Below, one piece after another: positions 1-7,621 of a DNA stretch of 64,000 nucleotides. The stretch is from Oceaniglobus roseus. GTDB lineage: Bacteria; Pseudomonadota; Alphaproteobacteria; Rhodobacterales; Rhodobacteraceae. Under the pieces are notes generated by a model. The model did not search any database, was not told the origin of the DNA, and was given only the letters and a program-made list of their open reading frames with translations. Both the position numbers and the translations under genes were made by a program. The first letter of the stretch is position 1; each line of letters begins with the position of its first letter. The DNA is taken from the NCBI RefSeq assembly GCF_002869745.1, contig NZ_PNOS01000001.1, positions 62,001-126,000 on the forward strand. The letters are read 5' to 3'.

Positions 1-209
1 TGGCATTCCGAGTGGTAGCGGCGGTAGCCGTTGTAGACCGGGTAATCCACCGTCCCGTCCTCGGTCACGCGGAAGGTCGGGATGTCGTCGACGGTGAACC
101 AGCGGCCGCCTTCTTCATGGTCGGCCTTGATGTTCTCGGCATCCTGGGCCAGGGCCAGCCCGGCGCTGGCGATCAGGGCCGCTGCGGCGATGCCTGCAAT
201 CTTACTCAT
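1..209 (-). CDS. xoxG: methanol-oxidation c-type cytochrome, N-terminal part (XoxG / c-553i-like)
   Basis: Partial gene whose 3' part lies beyond the left edge. ATG at 209 opens a clear Sec signal peptide (about 21 residues, ending Ala-Leu-Ala), so the product is periplasmic. The mature part contains the stretch NGYRRYHSEC, which in the methanol-metabolism cytochromes (Paracoccus c-553i, XoxG) leads directly into the CxxCH haem motif; the window ends at that point, so the haem site itself is not seen. It lies downstream of xoxF on the same strand, where the electron acceptor of the dehydrogenase is normally encoded. Identification rests on context and the short N-terminal match. The two hairpins before it suggest that its level is set separately from xoxF. 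Confidence 0.75.
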   Translation of the reverse strand, partial: MSKIAGIAAAALIASAGLALAQDAENIKADHEEGGRWFTVDDIPTFRVTEDGTVDYPVYNGYRRYHSEC

Positions 210-251
210 GTTCTTCCCTACTCAGTGTTTTCATGGGCCACCGTGATGGCA

Positions 252-310
252 GGACCGGCACAAGCGCGCCTGTGCCGGTCCCTGGTGTCGGGCCCCTCCG
301 CGGGGGCCCG
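252..310 (-). other. two strong hairpins between xoxF and the cytochrome gene
   Basis: Perfect inverted repeat with 11-base arms GGACCGGCACA (252-262) and TGTGCCGGTCC (271-281), then a second one with 8-base arms CGGGCCCC (289-296) and GGGGCCCG (303-310). They fill the gap between the xoxF stop and the next start codon. Neither is followed by a T-run on the minus strand, so they look more like mRNA-protecting or attenuating structures inside an operon than a full terminator. Confidence 0.7.
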
Positions 311-317
311 AAGCCGA

Positions 318-2120
318 TCACTCGGGCAGAGCGAACACCGTCATCTGGCCGCCGAGCGCGGTATAGTCGCTGAGCGCGGCATAGCCGCCCACGGCGCCCA
401 GACCGTCGTTCGGGTTGGTCAGACCGGCCGCAAGGCCGATGCCCGCCCAGCCGCCGATGCCCGACAGGACCGCGACGTACTGCTTGCCGTCACGCTCGTA
501 GGTCATGACGTTGCCGATGATGCCCGAGGGGGTCTTGAACTTGTAGAGTTCGTCGCCCGTCTGCGCATCGACCGCCTTCAGGTAGCCTTCCAGCGTGCCG
601 TAGAACACGACGCCGCCGGCCGTTGCGAGGGCGCCCGACCACACCGAGAACTGCTCGGGGATCGACCACTTGATCTCGCCCTTCACGTTGTCCCAGGCGA
701 TGAAGTTGCCCATGCCGCCGTGGCTGTTCGGCGCCGGGTACATCGCGAGGGTCGCGCCGACATAGGGCTGACCGGCGGTGTAGGACACGCGGAACGGCTC
801 GTAGTCCATGCAGACGTGGTTGGTCGGGACATAGAACAGCTCGGTATCCGGCGAATAGGCCGCCGGCTGCTGGTCCTTGGACCCGAGCGCCGCCGGGCAG
901 ATGCCGGTCGAGTTCACGTCCTCGCCGTTCTGCTCGGTCGAGTACTGCGCCACCACCTGGGGACGGCCGTACTGGTCGCTCTCCTTGTCCATGACGACCT
1001 CGGTCGCCCAGTTGACGGCCGGATCGTATTTCTCGGCCACCAGCAGTTCGCCCGTCTCGCGGTCCAGCGTATAGCCGAAACCGTTGCGGTCGAAGTGGGT
1101 CAGGAGCTTGCGGGACTGCCCGTCGATCTCCTGTTCGGTCAGGATCATCTCGTTGATCCCGTCATAGTCCCACTCGTCGTGCGGGGTCATCTGGTAGACC
1201 CACTTGGCCATCCCGGTGTCCGCGTCGCGGGCCATGATGGTCATCGACCAGCGGTTGTCGCCCGGACGCTGCGCGGGGTTCCAGGTCGAGGGGTTGCCGG
1301 TCCCGTAGTAGATCAGGTTCAGATCGGGATCGTAGGAATACCAGCCCCAGGTGGTGCCGCCACCGATCTTCCACTGGTCGCCTTCCCAGGTGTTGGTGCC
1401 CGAATCCGCGCCAACCGGCTTGCCGAGGTGCGTGGTCTTCTCGGGATCCATCAGGATGTCGGAGTCGGGGCCCATGGAATAGGCGCGCCAGGCCTGGCTG
1501 CCGTCGGACATGTTGTAGGCCGTGACCGACCCGCGCACGCCGAACTCGCCGCCGGAGATGCCGACGATGACCTTGTCCTTCACCGGCAGCACGGTCGCCG
1601 TGTTGGTCTCGCCGATCGCCGGATCGCCGTTCTTCACGCTCCACTCGACGGCACCCGTGTCGGCGTTCAGCGCGACCAGCGTGGTGTCGGCCTGGTGGAG
1701 GAAGATCTTGCCGTCGGCATAGGCGACGCCGCGGTTGACGGTGTCGCAGCACATCACCGGGATGACGTCCGGATCCTGCTTCGGCTCGTACTTCCACTTG
1801 ATCTTGCCCTCGTTGGCCAGATCGAGCGCGTAGACGATGTTCGGGAACGGCGTGTGGACGTACATCGTGTCGCCGACGACGAGGGGCGAGCCTTCGTGGC
1901 CGCGCAGCACGCCGGTCGAGAAGGTCCAGGCGACCTGGAGATCCTTGACGTTGTCCTTGTTGATCTTGTCCAGCTTGGAATAACGCTGGTTCTTGTAGTC
2001 GCCGGTCTGGATCACCCACTGGCTGGGATCGTCCATCTTCGACATCAGGTCGTCGTTCGCGGATGCGAGGCCGGTCGTCGCCAGCAGCATCGCGGTTGTG
2101 AGTGTAAGTGTCTTTCTCAT
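318..2120 (-). CDS. xoxF: lanthanide-dependent methanol dehydrogenase XoxF (PQQ-dependent)
   Basis: Periplasmic PQQ dehydrogenase of 600 residues that oxidises methanol to formaldehyde. ATG at 2120 follows a GAGGTAAAG ribosome site and opens a signal peptide of about 22 residues. The fold is the eight-bladed quinoprotein propeller with repeated Trp-docking motifs. The vicinal cysteine pair C124-C125 that stacks on PQQ is present. The catalytic stretch reads WDYDG: Asp318 is the usual catalytic base, and the extra Asp320 two residues later is the marker of lanthanide (XoxF) enzymes, where calcium enzymes (MxaF) have Ala. No mxaF or mxaI is seen in the window. It sits downstream of adhI and cycI, so methanol oxidation, electron transfer and formaldehyde removal are encoded together. 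Confidence 0.97.
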   Translation of the reverse strand: MRKTLTLTTAMLLATTGLASANDDLMSKMDDPSQWVIQTGDYKNQRYSKLDKINKDNVKDLQVAWTFSTGVLRGHEGSPLVVGDTMYVHTPFPNIVYALDLANEGKIKWKYEPKQDPDVIPVMCCDTVNRGVAYADGKIFLHQADTTLVALNADTGAVEWSVKNGDPAIGETNTATVLPVKDKVIVGISGGEFGVRGSVTAYNMSDGSQAWRAYSMGPDSDILMDPEKTTHLGKPVGADSGTNTWEGDQWKIGGGTTWGWYSYDPDLNLIYYGTGNPSTWNPAQRPGDNRWSMTIMARDADTGMAKWVYQMTPHDEWDYDGINEMILTEQEIDGQSRKLLTHFDRNGFGYTLDRETGELLVAEKYDPAVNWATEVVMDKESDQYGRPQVVAQYSTEQNGEDVNSTGICPAALGSKDQQPAAYSPDTELFYVPTNHVCMDYEPFRVSYTAGQPYVGATLAMYPAPNSHGGMGNFIAWDNVKGEIKWSIPEQFSVWSGALATAGGVVFYGTLEGYLKAVDAQTGDELYKFKTPSGIIGNVMTYERDGKQYVAVLSGIGGWAGIGLAAGLTNPNDGLGAVGGYAALSDYTALGGQMTVFALPE

Positions 2121-2154
2121 CTTTACCTCCCTAAAGGTCTGATTTCGACAACTT

Positions 2155-2168
2155 GCCCGGAACCGGGC
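2155..2168 (-). other. small hairpin between cycI and xoxF
   Basis: Short inverted repeat GCCCGG-AA-CCGGGC lying between the cycI stop and the xoxF ribosome site. It has no T-run and is short. It could mark an mRNA processing or attenuation point that lets xoxF be expressed differently from adhI-cycI. Confidence 0.35.
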
Positions 2169-2242
2169 CTTACTTGGTCTTCGAATTTCCGTCCGCGGCC
2201 TCCTCCACCGGCGTCCGGAACACTGATTACGGTCGGGCCCTC

Positions 2243-2638
2243 CTATTCCGTGAACGTCGCGAGATAGGCGATGACGTCTGCACGCTCGCCATCCTTCTTG
2301 AGCCCCGGGAAGGCCATCTTGGTGCCGGGGACATAGTCCTTCGGGTTCGTCAGGAAGGCGTCGAGCGTCCCGGCATCCCAGACCAGTCCGCCCTCGCCCT
2401 TCTCCTGCATCGCCGGCGAATACTTGAAGTCCTCGACCGATGCCGCGGCGCGTCCCACCACGCCGTTCAACTCGGGGCCGACCTTGTTCTTCGCCCCCTC
2501 GCCGACGGCATGGCAGGCCATGCACTTGCGGAACACACGCTCGCCTTTCGCAGCGTCTCCCGATCCTCCGTGGGCTTCGGCAAGGGCCATCGTGCCGACC
2601 ATTGTCAGTCCAAGGGCAAGGGTCAGGGCATAGTGCAT
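2243..2638 (-). CDS. cycI: class I cytochrome c (isocytochrome c2-like)
   Basis: Soluble periplasmic cytochrome c of 131 residues. ATG at 2638 is preferred over an in-frame start 24 bases upstream, because AAAGGA lies just before it and the signal peptide then begins properly. The haem motif is CMACH, followed by the Lys-Val-Gly-Pro-Glu-Leu segment of class I cytochromes and a C-terminal TKMAFPG methionine-ligand loop. In Rhodobacter sphaeroides the gene directly downstream of adhI is cycI (isocytochrome c2), and this position is identical. It probably carries electrons from the dehydrogenase system to the oxidase. Whether it or the cytochrome at the left edge is the direct partner of XoxF cannot be told from sequence. 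Confidence 0.85.
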   Translation of the reverse strand: MHYALTLALGLTMVGTMALAEAHGGSGDAAKGERVFRKCMACHAVGEGAKNKVGPELNGVVGRAAASVEDFKYSPAMQEKGEGGLVWDAGTLDAFLTNPKDYVPGTKMAFPGLKKDGERADVIAYLATFTE

Positions 2639-2671
2639 GGGCGTCCTTTCGGTGTGTTGCAATGGCAGTCT

Positions 2672-3784
2672 TCAGTATTCGACGACGGCGCGGATCGACT
2701 TGCCCTCGTGCATCAGTTCGAAGCCGTGGTTGATGTCCTCCAGCTTCAGCTTGTGGGTGATCATCGGGTCGATCTCGATCTTCCCGTCCATGTACCAGTC
2801 GACGATCTTCGGCACGTCCGTCCGCCCCGAGGCGCCGCCGAAGGCGGTGCCGCGCCAGGACCGGCCGGTGACCAGCTGGAACGGCCGGGTGGAAATCTCG
2901 GCCCCCGCGGGCGCCACGCCGATGATGATGCTCTCGCCCCAGCCCTTGTGCGCGCATTCCAGAGCCTGCCGCATCACCTTCACGTTGCCGGTGGCATCGA
3001 AGGTGTAGTCGGCGCCGCCCTTGGTCAGCTGCACGAGGTGCTGCACGATGTCGCCGTCGACCTTCGAGGGGTTCACGAAGTCGGTCATCCCGAAGTGGCG
3101 GCCCATCTTCTCCTTGTCGTCGTTCAGGTCGACGCCGACGATCTGGTCCGCGCCCGCCAGCCGCAGGCCCTGGATCACGTTCAGGCCGATGCCGCCCAGG
3201 CCGAACACCACGGCGCGGCTGCCGATCTCGACCTTCGCGGTGTTGATCACCGCGCCGATGCCGGTGGTCACGCCGCAGCCGATGTAGCAGATCTTGTCGA
3301 AGGGCGCATCCTTCCTGACTTTCGCCAGCGCGATCTCGGGCACCACGGTGTGGTTCGCGAAGGTCGAGCAGCCCATGTAGTGATGGATCGGCGTGCCATC
3401 GAGCATCGAGAACCGCGTCGTGCCGTCCGGCAGAAGCCCCTGGCCCTGGGTCGAGCGAATCGCCTGGCACAAGTTCGTCTTGGGATTGAGGCAGTATTCG
3501 CACTGGCGGCATTCGGGGGTATAGAGCGGGATGACGTGGTCGCCCACCTCAAGGCTGGTCACGCCCTCGCCCACCTCGATCACGACGCCGGCGCCCTCGT
3601 GGCCCAGGATCGCCGGGAAAATGCCTTCGGGATCATCGCCGGACCGGGTGAACTCGTCGGTGTGGCAAAGGCCGGTGGCCTTGATCTCGACCAGAACCTC
3701 GCCCTTGCGGGGCCCTTCGAGGTTCACTTCCATCACTTCCAGAGGTTTTCCTGCTGCAACTGCAACTGCGGCGCGTGTGCGCAT
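2672..3784 (-). CDS. adhI: S-(hydroxymethyl)glutathione dehydrogenase (class III alcohol dehydrogenase)
   Basis: Cytoplasmic zinc- and NAD-dependent enzyme of 370 residues that oxidises the formaldehyde-glutathione adduct; the same family reduces S-nitrosoglutathione. ATG at 3784 has AAGGACG upstream; the frame stays open further upstream but without family similarity. Visible motifs are the catalytic zinc site GLCHTDE near the N-terminus, GHEGAGVV, the structural zinc cysteines in [17 protein letters not shown], and the NAD-binding GLGGIGL. Length matches the family. It is the first gene of the minus-strand adhI-cycI-xoxF-cytochrome series. The upstream gap holds a perfect inverted repeat that is a likely regulator site. 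Known as flhA in Paracoccus and frmA in enterics. Confidence 0.96.
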   Translation of the reverse strand: MRTRAAVAVAAGKPLEVMEVNLEGPRKGEVLVEIKATGLCHTDEFTRSGDDPEGIFPAILGHEGAGVVIEVGEGVTSLEVGDHVIPLYTPECRQCEYCLNPKTNLCQAIRSTQGQGLLPDGTTRFSMLDGTPIHHYMGCSTFANHTVVPEIALAKVRKDAPFDKICYIGCGVTTGIGAVINTAKVEIGSRAVVFGLGGIGLNVIQGLRLAGADQIVGVDLNDDKEKMGRHFGMTDFVNPSKVDGDIVQHLVQLTKGGADYTFDATGNVKVMRQALECAHKGWGESIIIGVAPAGAEISTRPFQLVTGRSWRGTAFGGASGRTDVPKIVDWYMDGKIEIDPMITHKLKLEDINHGFELMHEGKSIRAVVEY

Positions 3785-3949
3785 TGCACGTCCTTCCCGT
3801 ATTTTGTCGTGGCCCTTGCGGCTGTTGAAGAAAAGGCTAGTGGCACGGGACCAAACCCGACAACTAAGACCTTGGTGTATGTCCACCGAGATGGACACGA
3901 CGGGACACCCCCGTAAAGTGCCTTGTGTCATGCTCTGGGAGGAGAATTG
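3785..3949. promoter_or_regulatory. divergent promoter region with inverted repeat TGTCCA-N6-TGGACA
   Basis: 165-base gap between adhI (leftward) and an exported unknown (rightward). It contains a perfect inverted repeat, TGTCCA at 3880-3885 and TGGACA at 3892-3897, separated by six bases. This is a good candidate operator for the LuxR-type regulator encoded at 11036-11761, because the related RfdRS and FlhRS systems of Rhodobacter and Paracoccus control adhI/flhA. A GGAGGAG ribosome site for the rightward gene lies at 3938-3944. No clear sigma-70 boxes could be assigned. Confidence 0.5.
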
Positions 3950-4576
3950 ATGCCGCGCCCGATGCAGTACGCCGCTGTCCTGCTGGCCCTGTCCCTTGCC
4001 GGACCGCTTCAGGCCGCCGACTATTCGGACCCCGAATGGCCCTGTCTCCAGCGCCGGGTGGACTCGCTTTCCCTCGGCGTGATGTGGCCGCGTCCGGTGC
4101 CCGAGCGCGACCTCGACCCCGCGCTTGCAGCGGCGGCCGGGGATCTGGTGGGGCGACTGGAGCTGCGCCGCATCCCGGTGGAGGAGACGCCGCAGCTGAT
4201 CGCGGATTTCGTCGCGGCCCATCCCGACCTGACCGGCGACGACATGAGCCTGGTCTTCGCGGATCTGTTCACCCGGATGAACCGCGACCGCTCGAAGCTC
4301 ATCAAGGGGATCACCCGCTACTCCCTGAGCCAGGCGAAGCTGGCGGAACGCATCGACGAGACCCGCGTCGCCATGGACGCGGCGATGGCCAAGGTCGGCA
4401 AGACCGACGCCGATTTCGACGCCATCGACAAGATGGAAGAGCAGATCGCCTGGGACGAACGCATCTACCAGGACCGCAAGCAGTCCCTGACCTACGTCTG
4501 CGAGACGCCGGTGCTGATCGAAAAGCGCCTGTTCGCCATCGCCCGCGAGATGGACGCGGCCATTCCGCCGGAATAG
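3950..4576 (+). CDS. exported protein of unknown function in the methanol cluster
   Basis: 208-residue protein that I do not recognise. ATG at 3950 follows a strong GGAGGAG site. A signal peptide of about 22 residues ends Leu-Gln-Ala-Ala, so the protein is probably periplasmic. One cysteine near the mature N-terminus (context [10 protein letters not shown]) and one near the C-terminus (TYVCETP) could form a disulfide. The middle is charged and helical, with heptad-like stretches around [17 protein letters not shown], so an extended helical or coiled-coil fold is likely. It is divergent from adhI and convergent with the zinc hydrolase, only three bases from its stop codon. Its position suggests a role in methanol or formaldehyde metabolism; no catalytic motif is visible. 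Confidence 0.85.
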   Translation: MPRPMQYAAVLLALSLAGPLQAADYSDPEWPCLQRRVDSLSLGVMWPRPVPERDLDPALAAAAGDLVGRLELRRIPVEETPQLIADFVAAHPDLTGDDMSLVFADLFTRMNRDRSKLIKGITRYSLSQAKLAERIDETRVAMDAAMAKVGKTDADFDAIDKMEEQIAWDERIYQDRKQSLTYVCETPVLIEKRLFAIAREMDAAIPPE

Positions 4577-4586
4577 GGTCTATTCC
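4570..4586. terminator. hairpin formed by two convergent stop codons
   Basis: GGAATAG (4570-4576), three-base loop, CTATTCC (4580-4586). The stem contains the TAG stop of the rightward gene and the TAG stop of the leftward gene. It may act as a minimal two-way transcription end; it lacks a T-run, so termination strength is uncertain. Confidence 0.4.
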
Positions 4587-5620
4587 CACTCGAGCTCGGT
4601 ATAGGCGACGGTGGCGTTGCGGGCGTTGAACAGCTCGAACAGCTCCCAGCGGCCGGCCTCTTCCTGCCCCACGCTGCGGATCGCCTCGCCCAGCGTGTCG
4701 CCCCGCGCGATGGCCTCGCGCGTGTCCTTCGCCAGCACCGAGAGGTAGCGGTCGAGGTCCGTCGCGCCGCCGGGCCAGTCCAGCACCGGCCCGCCGTGTC
4801 CCGGCACGACCCGTTCGAACGGCTCGCCCTCCAGCTTTTCCATCACGCCCTGCCAGCCGCGCAGCGATCCGTCGAGCGCCGGGGTGTGTTCGTGAAACAG
4901 GAGGTCGCCCGCGATCAGCGTCCCGGTCTTCCGGTCGACCACCGTCAGGTCCGTCCCGGTATGGGCCGGGGGCCAGGGGCGCAGATCCAGGACCCGGCCG
5001 CCGAGGTCCAGCGTCATCAGCGCCTCCACCGCGATGTCGGGGGGCAGGATGGTGGTGCCGAGGAAGGCGGGCAGGCCGATCCGCTCGCCGAAGTTGGTCA
5101 GGTAGGTTTCCGCCCGGTCCGCGAGAGCGCGCGCCAGCCCGGCGTGACCGATAACCTCGGCCCCGGCATCGGCGAAGACCGAGGCACCGAGGACATGGTC
5201 GGGGTGCATGTGGGTCAGGATGACATGGCGCACCGGCAGGTCCGTCCTTGCCCGGATCGCGCGGAAGATCGCCTCGCCCACCTGCCGCGCGCCGCCGGTG
5301 TCGATCACCGCCACCGCTTCCTCCCCGATCACGAAGACGGCGTTCGACACGTCGCCACCGTTCGCCGCATCGGCGTCCGCGATGATCCCGCGATGGGCGA
5401 AGACGCCGTCGGCCACCTCCTCGAACGCCGCAACCTCGCCCTGGTCCCGGCACTCCGGTGTGCCGCCCGACAGACCGTCCGGCACCGCGGGTGACGGCGG
5501 GCTGGCGGCGAGCAGTGCGGCGCAGGCCTCTGCCGAAGCCGCCTCGTATCCGGGCAGCAGCACTCGGCGGCAGGCTGCGGGATCGGCCAGCAGGCACAGG
5601 GCGAACACGGCTTCGAACAT
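4580..5620 (-). CDS. metallo-beta-lactamase-fold hydrolase, SoxH-like (quinoprotein relay system zinc metallohydrolase type)
   Basis: 346-residue MBL-fold protein. The zinc motif is T-H-M-H-P-D-H (His137, His139, Asp141, His142); further ligands lie in PPAHTGTD, AGDLLFHEHTP and VPGHGGP. The N-terminus is hydrophobic with several early cysteines, so export is likely. ATGATG at 5623/5620 leaves the start open by one codon; the second ATG has better spacing from GGAAGG. The family resembles SoxH of sulfur oxidation and recurs beside PQQ dehydrogenases, PQQ-linked cytochromes and a SoxYZ-like carrier, exactly as here (the carrier is the divergent neighbour). The substrate is not known; by analogy with SoxYZ/SoxH it might release a group bound to the carrier's cysteine. 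Confidence 0.88.
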   Translation of the reverse strand: MFEAVFALCLLADPAACRRVLLPGYEAASAEACAALLAASPPSPAVPDGLSGGTPECRDQGEVAAFEEVADGVFAHRGIIADADAANGGDVSNAVFVIGEEAVAVIDTGGARQVGEAIFRAIRARTDLPVRHVILTHMHPDHVLGASVFADAGAEVIGHAGLARALADRAETYLTNFGERIGLPAFLGTTILPPDIAVEALMTLDLGGRVLDLRPWPPAHTGTDLTVVDRKTGTLIAGDLLFHEHTPALDGSLRGWQGVMEKLEGEPFERVVPGHGGPVLDWPGGATDLDRYLSVLAKDTREAIARGDTLGEAIRSVGQEEAGRWELFELFNARNATVAYTELEWE

Positions 5621-5747
5621 CATTCCTTCCCGGACGGCACGGGGAAAGCATACCGCGCCGTCACGTTCCCGCGATGCATCCCAAAGGATCCGTACCGCCC
5701 GGGGCGCGGATGTGGTATGGGAAACCGGCACTGTTTGGGAGGACAGG

Positions 5748-6548
5748 ATGAAACTGCTCGTCTCTGCGGCCCTCGCCGCGCTCGTGGCCCAGGCGGCCCT
5801 GGCCCAGGACAATCCCCTCACCGACCAGGGCAGCTGGGCCGACCTGAAGGACTCCATCGTGGGCGATGCGGCACTTCAGGACGGCAGCGCGCTGTTCAGC
5901 GTCGACGCGCCCTATCGCGCCAACGACGCCGCGACGGTGCCGATCGAGATCGTGCAGACCGACGACGCCCCGATGATCGACAGTGCCATGGTGGTGATCG
6001 ACGAGAACCCGGCGCCCGTGGCTGCCGAGCTGACGTTCGGCCCCGCCATGCACCCCTTGAAGTTCGACCTGCGCGTGCGGGTCAACCAGTATTCGAACGT
6101 CCGCGTGATCGCAGAGACGGACCAGGGCAGCTTCATGAACGGCCGCTTCGTGAAGGCTTCGGGCGGCTGCTCGGCCCCTGCGTCCCGCGACCCGGAGCTG
6201 GCGCTGGCCTCCATGGGCGAGATGAAGCTCAGGAGCTTCGGCGAGACGCAGCCGCAGATGTCGACCCCCCGGCGCGAGGCGGCGATCATGATCCGCCACC
6301 CGAACTATTCCGGGCTCCAGCGGGACCAGGTGACGCAGCTCTTCATCGGCGCGCATTTCATCGACCACCTCGAGGTCTACCAGGGCGACGAGATGCTGTT
6401 CACCCTCGACGGCGGCATCTCGATCAGCGAGAACCCGGTGTTCCGCTTCACCTACACCGACAACGGCTCGCCCGACCTGCGCGTCCATGCCGAGGATACC
6501 GAGGGCAACGTGTTCGACCACACGCTGCCCAAGGACGCGGCAAGCTGA
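5748..6548 (+). CDS. quinoprotein dehydrogenase-associated SoxYZ-like carrier fusion
   Basis: 266-residue exported protein; ATG at 5748 has a GGGAGGACAGG site and a signal peptide of about 19 residues ending Ala-Leu-Ala-Gln. The first domain (about 20-145) is SoxY-like and ends in a Gly-Gly-Cys arm (Cys141, context SGGCSAPAS), equivalent to the swinging cysteine that holds sulfur intermediates in SoxYZ. The second domain (about 170-266) is a SoxZ-like immunoglobulin fold (MIRHPNYSGLQ, FRFTYTDNGSPDL). In thiosulfate oxidisers SoxY and SoxZ are separate chains; here they are fused, as in the family found beside PQQ dehydrogenases. It is divergent from the SoxH-like hydrolase. No SoxAX, SoxB or SoxCD is present, so the cargo is probably not thiosulfate sulfur; this is inference. 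Confidence 0.92.
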   Translation: MKLLVSAALAALVAQAALAQDNPLTDQGSWADLKDSIVGDAALQDGSALFSVDAPYRANDAATVPIEIVQTDDAPMIDSAMVVIDENPAPVAAELTFGPAMHPLKFDLRVRVNQYSNVRVIAETDQGSFMNGRFVKASGGCSAPASRDPELALASMGEMKLRSFGETQPQMSTPRREAAIMIRHPNYSGLQRDQVTQLFIGAHFIDHLEVYQGDEMLFTLDGGISISENPVFRFTYTDNGSPDLRVHAEDTEGNVFDHTLPKDAAS

Positions 6549-6551
6549 CCG

Positions 6552-6899
6552 TCACTCGAAACAGATGATCTCGGCCTCGGCCTGCGCCCGGCGCAGGTCG
6601 GCGACGAACTTCTTCGCGGGCGCGGCGGTCTGGAAGATCGACATCCGCTCGCCCCCGACAAGGCGAAGCGACAGCACGGTTTCCGCCTCGACATAGGCGT
6701 CGTAGGGCAGGATCGACGCGATCCGGTCGATCGAGCAGGAGCACTTCAGCAGCACGTCCCGCCCCTGCCCGTTCGCCGCCATGCAGCCGAAGACGTAATC
6801 GGCCCGCGCCTCGGTCGGGTAATCGTTCAGCCGCTCGGCCACCGACTGCGCCAGCGCGGGCAGCGGCAGCAGGCAGAGCGCGAAGGCCAGGCCCCTCAT
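6552..6899 (-). CDS. small exported cysteine-containing protein, unknown function
   Basis: 115 residues with a signal peptide of about 17 residues (ending Ala-Leu-Ala-Gln). The mature part has cysteines in FGCMAANGQ and KCSCSID and one near the C-terminus, which suggests disulfides or metal binding. I do not recognise the family. Its ATG overlaps the stop of the upstream gene by four bases (ATGA), so the two are translationally coupled and probably act together. It converges on the SoxYZ-like gene with a three-base gap. Confidence 0.85.
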   Translation of the reverse strand: MRGLAFALCLLPLPALAQSVAERLNDYPTEARADYVFGCMAANGQGRDVLLKCSCSIDRIASILPYDAYVEAETVLSLRLVGGERMSIFQTAAPAKKFVADLRRAQAEAEIICFE

Positions 6900-7549
6900 T
6901 TCCCGTCCTCCCCCGGCACCAGCTCCAGGTCATAGGAATAGGCCGCGCCGCCCTTGCCGTCCGGCGCTTCGGCGGCCAGCGAGGCGTACCAGCCCGGCAC
7001 GTCCTCGGACATGGTGAAGGTCAGCGCCAGGTCGCCGTAGGCACCCATCTTCTCGCGGTTCTTGTCGTTCTCGAACGGGCGCAGCACGATCCGCTTCGCC
7101 GCCACTTCCTTGCCGTCGTAGGGCACGGTCACGTCGGTGATCGGCACCGGCTGGACCAGCGCCTCCTTGATGCGGTTGCGGATGTAGAAGGGACTGCCGC
7201 CCGCCTCCTTCGCCACGTCACGCAGCACGGTCTCCACGAAATACATGATGACCGGGTTGCCGACCGTGGCCGGGAAGGCGCCGACGTTCGCGTGCTTGCC
7301 GTCCTTCAGGAAGGTCAGCCGCGCCATCTGCTCGGGCTCGAAGGTCAGGCGGATCTCGCCGGTGTTGCGGTCGGCATACTCGGCATCCTCGGGGATCGCG
7401 ATGTCGCGGTCATAGGTCAGCACCTCGGTCTCGGGGATGCCGTCGAGCGTCCCGGTCTTGAAGATCAGGTCATAGGTCTCGACCGCCCAGAGCGGCGAAG
7501 CCGTGGCCATGAGCGCGGCCAGAACGGCCGGAAACGTCTTGCGGATCAT
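6896..7549 (-). CDS. exported protein of unknown function, upstream partner of the 115-residue protein
   Basis: 217 residues; ATG at 7549 opens a signal peptide of about 22 residues ending Leu-Trp-Ala, giving a soluble periplasmic protein. The body is beta-rich with few hydrophobic stretches and no cysteine in the mature part. There is no catalytic motif I can name. It is the first gene of a coupled pair with the cysteine-containing small protein. Both lie between the SoxYZ-like carrier and the FIST/kinase/regulator operon, so a role in the quinoprotein system is likely by context only. Confidence 0.85.
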   Translation of the reverse strand: MIRKTFPAVLAALMATASPLWAVETYDLIFKTGTLDGIPETEVLTYDRDIAIPEDAEYADRNTGEIRLTFEPEQMARLTFLKDGKHANVGAFPATVGNPVIMYFVETVLRDVAKEAGGSPFYIRNRIKEALVQPVPITDVTVPYDGKEVAAKRIVLRPFENDKNREKMGAYGDLALTFTMSEDVPGWYASLAAEAPDGKGGAAYSYDLELVPGEDGK

Positions 7550-7621
7550 CGCATCCTCCCTTTTGCGGTCGAGCCTATCGCCGCGACCGGCAGCGTCAGC
7601 GCCGACTTTGGTATCGCACCC

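Noticed and set aside
12-2267. Very long open frame on the plus strand opposite xoxF
   Set aside because: Antisense shadow caused by high GC content; its translation has no domain and xoxF is unmistakable on the other strand.
5748-6548. Part of a thiosulfate-oxidising Sox system
   Set aside because: No soxA, soxX, soxB or soxCD genes nearby, and the SoxY-SoxZ fusion fits the quinoprotein-associated family.
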